This document shows, in pieces, positions 63,001-64,000 of a stretch of 64,000 nucleotides of DNA. The translations under genes were made by a program, and so were the position numbers. How positions within the stretch are numbered: position 1 is the first letter of the stretch; every line of letters begins with the position of its first letter. The notes under the pieces are model-generated. The model saw nothing but the letters and a program-made list of their open reading frames with translations, was not told the origin of the DNA and ran no database searches. The DNA comes from Achromobacter spanius (GTDB lineage: Bacteria; Pseudomonadota; Gammaproteobacteria; Burkholderiales; Burkholderiaceae_B), in NCBI RefSeq assembly GCF_003994415.1, contig NZ_CP034689.1, forward strand, positions 310,001 to 374,000, written 5' to 3'.

Positions 63001-64000
63001 CCTTGGACTTCGCTCCGGCAGCTAATTACAACGGTTCGACCAGCTTCACCTACGCCGTGACGTCTGGCGGCGCGCTGGAGATGGCAACCGTTACGGTCAC
63101 CGTCACGGCCGTGGCGGATGTGCCGGTGACGGTCGACCCAGCGGTCCCGGGCCAGGTCTTTGACCCTGCCACGGGCAACTACGCGATCAGCCTGAACGAG
63201 GATGAGGCCTTCAATGGCCAGGTTTCGGCGGTGGATGGCGATGGAGACACGCTGCTGTATTCGGTGAACAGCGCCGCGACGCACGGCGTGGTCACGGTGG
63301 ACCCGGTGACGGGCGCCTACACCTACACACCGACGGCCGACTACTACGGCAGCGACAGCTTCGTCATCAGCATCGACGACGGCAACGGCAATGTGAGCTT
63401 GTCGACGGTGGATGTCACGGTCTCGGCCGTGGTGGATATCGTCAACGACACGATCACGACCAATGAAGACACGACGGTCAACATCGCCGTGGTCGGCAAC
63501 GACAGCTTCGAGAACGCGGGTCACGCCATCACGGCCATCGACGGCAATGCCATCCTGGTGGGCACGCCGGTCGCCGTCATGAACGGTTCGGTCACGCTGA
63601 AAGCCGATGGCACCTTGGACTTCGCGCCCTCGGCCGACTTCAACGGTTCGACCAGCTTCACGTACACCGTGACGTCTGGCGGCGCGGTGGAGACGGCAAC
63701 CGTTACGGTGACCGTCACGGCGGTGGCGGATGTACCGGTGACGGTCGACTCGGCAGTTCCCGGTCAAACCTTTGACCCGGCCACGGGCAACTACGCGGTC
63801 AGTCTGAACGAGGACGCTGTCTTCAACGGCCAGGTCTCGGCGGTTGATGGCGACGGCGATACGCTGACCTACGGCGTATCCGCAACTGCCACGCACGGCA
63901 TGGTGACAGTCGATCCGGCAACGGGTGCCTACACCTACACGCCCACGGCGGACTACACCGGTGCCGACAGCTTCATCATCAGTATCGACGACGGCGCAGG
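48045..64000 (+). CDS. Giant LEPR-XLL / DUF4347 / cadherin-VCBS-repeat surface adhesin, partial at 3' end
   Basis: An uninterrupted frame of more than 5,318 codons runs off the window. GTG 48045 follows GAGGTG (48035-48040) and overlaps the 34-codon ORF. Residues 31-37 are LEPRVLL, the LEPR-XLL motif of very large exported proteins; there is no Sec signal. Residues about 90-250 are DUF4347 (HILSHGEAG with His145; LLYGCDFG with Cys189). Then come Ig/cadherin-like modules (WWYTLDGGTNWT repeats), two arrays of thrombospondin-3-like Asp-rich loops (about 790-1150 and 2000-2170), and a jelly-roll-like insert (about 820-1003). From residue 2372 onward are 204-residue cadherin/VCBS-like repeats with DGDGDT calcium sites. 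Cell-surface adhesion, exported by the upstream operon, is the likely role; the C-terminal secretion signal lies outside the window. Confidence 0.9.
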   Translation, partial: MKNNSASRFGKKTPQALGTRTLSSRLFLQALEPRVLLDAAMAQTAQDVAQAVPDAPPAAETQAHAELIAALGAVEQHKAAASEPTEPRSEVYFIDRTVEEADTLAQSLPPGAELHYIEPGVDGLRFIADTLNGRQDVDAIHILSHGEAGMLQLGTATLTLESMQGEYRDELMQIGAALSADADVLLYGCDFGQGEAGEAAVHTLAVITGADVAASTDTTGALALGGDWTLERQSGSVEAVAVSAQDWNYALAPPVLNTLLNLSYTGVEDAPAPVGAVGTTISAYTAGLSDVDPGALKGIALTAANATNGTWWYTLDGGTNWTAVGTVSGTSALLLSDTPDSRIYFQSNTNFNGSAGNALTLRGWDQSAGTAGTKVNPTTITGAVSIASDTVAVTVTAVNDAPVLNVDTRNLSTINEDLNASVPAPAPTGGVGTSVNNFIESVSDIDSGSLTGVAIVGADTANGTWWYSINNGTTWAEMGTLSDSNALLLVNSGDSHVYFRPSADYNGTASLTIRAWDQTSGTNGGTADASVNGGTTAYSSATGAVNIIVNPIVDIVANTATTAEETAVIINVLANDTFENSGRAVTAINGTAITVGGPAVSVANGSVVLNADGTITFTPGLDFPGAAASANTVFTYTATSAGVSETANVTVTVTQVQDAPRIDLDGMTLGADYSNTLDEGTAAIGRQVSVTDPENNNLASMTISLSGAMAGDLLTLGGTVTGITASYNSGTGVLTLSGNTTLANYQTALGLVNFSTTSGSTAARTISVQATSALAPTASNVAVSTITPIDTDGDGVANTADLDDDNDGILDSVESLATTPSLIDGSMEGALGVAHTENESLNFSIDGTGFTDAAATPDTWKGTFSLAGSGQWAGAMNGVPGAAEGQVFMAIYSGFVEEAAQVIIPASAGIQVGDVVHISFQEIFGGVNGETIPGMEAYFIVTVDGVSYNADTLTYNGNNFKTWSTGGITFTATSTAPVVVFSIGRPNGGDGAYLGLDDVRVYKVSSLTAAQDRDGDGLVDRLDLDSDNDGITDNVEAQSTAGYQPPSGQGMAMVDVDDDGLDDRYDADTVSVNRTTEAASLGLTPVDSDADGTTDVYDADSDNDGTADVAERGDGQATSVTSTTDTDQDGLLDIFEHGTVNDGFDVQDGNVITSGSGLSAAVTGFTLSDSDGDILADGSNAQVLSADLDWRDNFVGVAPPVALADSATAVEDTPLSVSAAAGLLANDTFNRDGSLTAASYDSNADGTPDTAITVGAATTLLRNGIPTGILTLNADGSYTFAPAANYDGLVPLVRYTITTPGGSSNGDLSLAITPVNDAPVLADTSLTVVGVMPSNGAPSNQVGILISDLVGGVTDADTGAVKGVAVTAINSSGTLYYSLNNGANWTQVTTLTEATARLLAADGVTRLYFRPNTGVVGNVADALTFRAWDQTSGTNGGTGDATVNGAATAYSGTTDTILMRANTAPVLDTSLDLLYTGLEDAPTRTGAVGVLVSHFTAGLSDADAGALKGVAIISITGTHGDWWYTLDGGTTWTAMGSVSTSNALLLPDDPNARIYYVPDPGFTGDATIEMSLRGWDQSSGTAGTKVTIGTSNAFSSASDSVEVFITNVNDAPVLNVATRNLTTINEDLNASVPAPVPTGAVGTSVNNFIGSTSDADSGALTGVAIVGADATNGTWWYSINNGTNWTQMSAVSDTSALLLINSSNSRVYFRPNADYNGTAPLTIRAWDQTSGANGATADASVNGGDTAFSSMTASVGLLINAIADIAPDTLVSTEDTAVIINVLGNDTFENSGRFISAINGTAITAGGAAVSVANGSVVLNVDGTLTFTPNADYPGNLASGTVNFTYTVTSGVMTETANVMITVTQVQDAARVDLNGATAGFDHSTTYDQTTISIGNLVSVTDPENQNLSSMTITLSGATAADVLALGGAAPGITANYNSGTGVLTLTGNTTLANYQTALGLVTFTTTSTSATTRTISVQATSVAFPTASNVAVTTITLLDSDGDGATNLADIDDDNDGILDINESGDTDGDGIVDRLDLDSDNDGITDSVEAQTTAGYLPPSGQGASIVDVDLDGLDDRYDADTVSANRTTAAASLGLTPVNTDGDGLADYRDTDSDNDGVADVAERGDGQPTSVTSTTDTDQDGLLDIFEHGTPNDGYAVHDGNVVTSGSGLATTVVSFNLGDTDADTAIDGSNAVPLTRDFDWRDGLNNPAIDLNSTVGAADGLITYSTSQIGAGAAVNTAAATADVSDIGDTDIQQLAISVSGVQDGANEILTLGGTGFALDATATQTVTVDSVDLLINYTVAGGFVITRSGGGVIAHTVLDTLVRGATYGNTLLSATAGARLFGFVVTDTGGATSASAVSTVQVTPGNRPPVPADPAVAGQTFDPVTGNYAVSATEDTAFNGQVTATDADNDTLTYAVSTQPLHGTVVIDATTGMYTYTPAVDYNGSDSFVVTVSDGFSSTVASSVNLTVAAVADIANDTITTNEDTTANIAVSGNDNFDDAGYVITAIDGIAVVVDTPVGVANGTVTLKADGTLDFTPTPNYNGLASFTYTVTSAGTVETATVSVTVTAVADAPMIVDPAVPGQTFDPATGNYAISLNEDGAFAGQVSAVDGDGDTLVYGVDTPATHGSVTVDSATGAYTYTPTADYYGSDSFVISIDDGAGNVILSTVTVTVAAVVDIADDTVTTNEDTTVNIAVVGNDSFENAGRTITAIDGMAAVVGTPVVVANGSVTLKADGTLDFTPAANYNGSTSFTYTVASGGVVETASVTVTVTAVADAPMTMDPAVPGQTFDPATGNYAISLNEDGAFTGQVSAVDGDGDTLTYGLDTPATHGMVTVDPATGTYTYTPTADYYGSDSFIISIDDGEGNVTQSTVSVTVAAVVDIVNDTITTDEDTPVNIVVVGNDSFENAGRAITAIDGNAVVVGTPVAVANGAVTLKADGTLDFAPAANYNGSTSFTYTVTSGGAVETATVTVTVTAVADVPVTVDPAVPGQVFDAATGNYAISLNEDAVFNGQVSAVDGDGDTLTYGVDTPATHGMVTVDPATGAYTYTPTADYYGSDSFIISIDDGAGNFVLSTVSVTVAAVVDITDDTITTNEDTTVNIAVVGNDSFENAGHAITAIDGMAVVVGAPVVVANGSVTLKADGTLDFAPAANYNGLTSFTYTVTSGGVVEMAMVTVTVTAVADAPMTVDPAVPGQTFDPATGNYAISLNEDGAFTGQVSAVDGDGDTLAYGVDTPATHGMVTVDPVTGEYTYTPTADYYGSDSFIISIDDGAGNISLSTVTVTVVAVADITDDTITTDEDTTVNIVVVGNDSFENAGRTITAIDGNAVVVGTPVLVSNGSVTLKVDGTLDFAPTANYNGSTSFTYTVTSGGAVETASVTVTVTAVADAPMTVDPAVPGQVFDPATGNYAISLNEDGAFTGQVSAVDGDGDTLTYSVSAAATHGMVTVDPTTGAYTYTPTADYYGSDSFIISIDDGAGNISLSAVTVTVVAVVDITDDTITTNEDMTVNIAVVGNDSFENVGRAITAIDGIAVVVGAPVLVNNGSVTLKADGTLDFAPAANYNGSTSFTYTVTSGGVVETATVTVTVTAVADAPMTVDPAVPGQTFDPATGNYAISLNEDAVFNGQVSAVDGDGDSLAYGVDTPATHGVVTVDPATGAYTYTPTADYYGADSFVISIDDGAGNIILSTVSVTVAAVVDITDDTITTNEDTTVNIAVVGNDSFENAVRSITAIDGNAILVGIPVAVANGSVTLKADGTLDFAPTANYNGSTSFTYTVTSGGAVETSTVTVTVTAVADAPMTVDPAVPGQVFDPATGNYAISLNEDAIFNGQVSAVDGDGDPLTYSVSSAATHGMVTVDPTTGAYTYTPTADYYGADSFIISIDDGEGNVTQSTVSVTVAAVVDITDDTITTNEDTTVNIPVIGNDSFENAGRSVTAIDGIAATVGVPVLVSNGSVTLKADGTLDFAPAANYNGSTSFTYTVTSGGADETATVTVTVTAVADAPMTVDPAVPGQTFDPATGNYEISLNEDAVFNGQVSAVDGDGDTLTYSVSSAATHGMVTVDPATGAYTYTPTADYYGSDSFIISIDDGEGNVTQSTVSVTVAAVVDITDDTITTNEDTTVNIAVVGNDSFENAGRIISAIDGNAVMVGTPVAVANGSVTLKADGTLDFTPATDFNGPTSFTYTVTSGGAVETATVTVTVTAVADVPVTVDPAVPGQVFDPATGNYAISLNEDAVFNGQVSAVDGDGDTLAYGVDAPATHGVVTVDPVTGAYTYTPTSDYYGSDSFVISIEDGAGNISLSTVTVAVAAVVDIVNDTITTNEDTTVNIAAVGNDSFENAGHAITAIDGIAVVVGTPVLVANGSVTLKADGTLDFTPATDYNGSTSFTYTVTSGGAVETATVTVTVTAVADAPIAVDPAIPGQVFDPATGNYAVSLNEDAVFNGQVSAVDGDGDTLTYSVSSAATHGMVTVDPATGSYTYTPTADYYGSDSFIISIDDGAGNVTQSTVSVTVSAVVDITDDTITTNEDTTVNIAVVGNDSFENAGRIITAIDGNAVMVGTPVAVANGSVTLKADGTLDFAPAANYNGLTSFTYTVTSGGAVETASVTITVTAVADVPVTVDPAVPGQTFDPATGNYAISLNEDGAFTGQVSAVDGDGDTLLYSVNSAATHGMVTVDPATGAYTYTPTADYTGSDSFIISIDDGEGNVTQSTVSVTVAAVADITDDAITTNEDTTVNIAVFGNDSFENAGHAITAIDGIAVVVGAPVLVANGSVTLKADGTLDFTPATDYNGSTSFTYTVTSGGAVETATVTVTVTAVADAPIAVDPAVPGQVFDPATGNYAISLNEDAVFSGQVSAVDGDGDTLVYSVSAVATHGMVTVDAVTGAYTYTPTADYYGADSFIISIDDGEGNVTQSTVSVTVAAVVDITDDTITTNEDTTVNIAVVGNDSFENAGHAITAIDGMAVVVGTPVLVSNGSVTLKADGTLDFAPAANYNGSTSFTYAVTSGGALEMATVTVTVTAVADVPVTVDPAVPGQVFDPATGNYAISLNEDEAFNGQVSAVDGDGDTLLYSVNSAATHGVVTVDPVTGAYTYTPTADYYGSDSFVISIDDGNGNVSLSTVDVTVSAVVDIVNDTITTNEDTTVNIAVVGNDSFENAGHAITAIDGNAILVGTPVAVMNGSVTLKADGTLDFAPSADFNGSTSFTYTVTSGGAVETATVTVTVTAVADVPVTVDSAVPGQTFDPATGNYAVSLNEDAVFNGQVSAVDGDGDTLTYGVSATATHGMVTVDPATGAYTYTPTADYTGADSFIISIDDGA
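48804..51640 (+). repeat. Segmental repeat block A within the giant gene
   Basis: Block A runs from APPVLNTLLNLSYTGVEDAP through an NDAPVLNV module, an ANDTFENSGR module, an Asp-rich thrombospondin-3 array and ends near DLDWRDNF. The same order recurs as block B, offset by about 3,630 bases at the start. Block A carries an extra segment (about 50503-51054) that block B lacks. Confidence 0.75.
50503..51054 (+). other. Jelly-roll-like domain inserted in a thrombospondin-3 array
   Basis: About 184 residues starting DGSMEGALGVAHTENESLNF and ending YLGLDDVRVYKVSS interrupt the Asp-rich loops of block A. In block B the flanking text DDDNDGILDINESGDTDGDG runs straight through. Beta-rich text with WKGTFSLAGSGQWAGAMNG and VVVFSIGRPNGGDGAYLG resembles carbohydrate-binding jelly-roll modules. 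A ligand-binding tip domain is possible; the fold is inferred from pattern. Confidence 0.55.
52438..54670 (+). repeat. Segmental repeat block B within the giant gene
   Basis: Block B repeats the module order of block A: LDLLYTGLEDAP, NDAPVLNV, WWYSINNGT, LGNDTFENSGR, a TVTQVQDA module, DGDGIVDRLDLDSDNDGITD and an FEHGTPNDGY end. Several DNA stretches are nearly identical, for example the text around AAGACTTGAACGCCAGCGTG at 49291 and 52921. The pattern indicates an internal duplication of over 2 kb. Confidence 0.75.
55158..64000 (+). repeat. 612-bp (204-residue) tandem repeats, 14 full copies and one partial
   Basis: Units begin at 55158 (divergent founder), 55770, 56382, 56994, 57606, 58218, 58830, 59442, 60054, 60666, 61278, 61890, 62502, 63114 and 63726 (cut by the window). 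Every spacing is exactly 612 bases. Each unit has two linked beta modules: one with GQTFDPATGNYAISLNEDG, VSAVDGDGDT and YTYTPTADYYGSDSF, the other with TTNEDTTVNIAVVGNDSFEN, VTLKADGTLDF and NYNGSTSFTYTVTSGG. VTVTVTAVADAP links units. The Asp-rich loops are likely calcium sites that stiffen the chain. Confidence 0.95.

Noticed and set aside
48888..63896. Three very long minus-strand open frames (about 1237, 2057 and 1494 codons) opposite the giant gene
   Set aside because: They are shadows of the plus-strand repeats: periodic GC-rich coding sequence leaves the antisense frame open. They have no ribosome site, their translations are Arg/His/Asp/Val-rich low-complexity text, and the plus frame encodes recognisable domains throughout.

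Overview
The window is GC-rich, densely packed bacterial DNA with many overlapping start/stop junctions, Bug-family solute receptors, LysR regulators and CaiB-type CoA-transferases. This gene content points to a beta-proteobacterium of the Alcaligenaceae (Achromobacter/Bordetella-like). That placement rests on gene content and codon use, because no rRNA or other phylogenetic marker is present. I see no tRNA, rRNA, CRISPR, insertion sequence or prophage.

Region 1 (1-6035) is an amide-use operon on the + strand: the end of a LivM-type permease, two LivG/LivF-type ATPases, an amidase, an AmiC-like amide sensor, an AmiR-like ANTAR antiterminator and an iron-type alcohol dehydrogenase. Region 2 (6051-12848) is a LysR regulator divergent from a CitE-like lyase, a class III CoA-transferase, a cyclase-family hydrolase, a Bug receptor, a carboxymuconolactone-decarboxylase-like protein and a GAF-LytTR regulator. 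It looks like a small organic-acid or CoA-ester catabolic island. Region 3 (13008-20139) holds two class-C-beta-lactamase-fold hydrolases flanking an outer-membrane barrel, a spermidine-synthase-like protein and a YdeP/FdhF-type molybdoenzyme.

Region 4 (20211-31867) centres on two closely related M81 peptidases in inverted orientation around a DadA-like dehydrogenase. The second one leads a DppABCDF-type peptide transporter and an amidase, so the set is probably for uptake and breakdown of unusual peptides or amides. Region 5 (31833-38032) contains an aldo-keto reductase, two LysR regulators, a DUF4261 protein, an MFS exporter and an EAL-domain protein. Region 6 (38371-41255) is an ECF sigma factor with a NrsF/DUF1109 anti-sigma factor, followed by a degenerate AMP-ligase-like protein with an ECF-type promoter candidate in front.

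Region 7 (41659-64000, cut by the window end) is the most striking part. It encodes a TolC-like lipoprotein, a periplasmic adaptor, a GAF-transmembrane-HlyD protein, a PqqD-like/M50 metalloprotease/HlyD fusion, an overlapping 34-codon ORF, and then a giant surface protein of more than 5,300 residues. The giant protein starts at GTG 48045 and is still open at base 64000. It has an LEPR-XLL N-terminus, a DUF4347 domain, thrombospondin-3-like calcium loops, and cadherin/VCBS-like repeats with an exact 612-bp period. No ABC ATPase is present in this export operon inside the window, so it may be a type-1-like secretion route built around a membrane metalloprotease.
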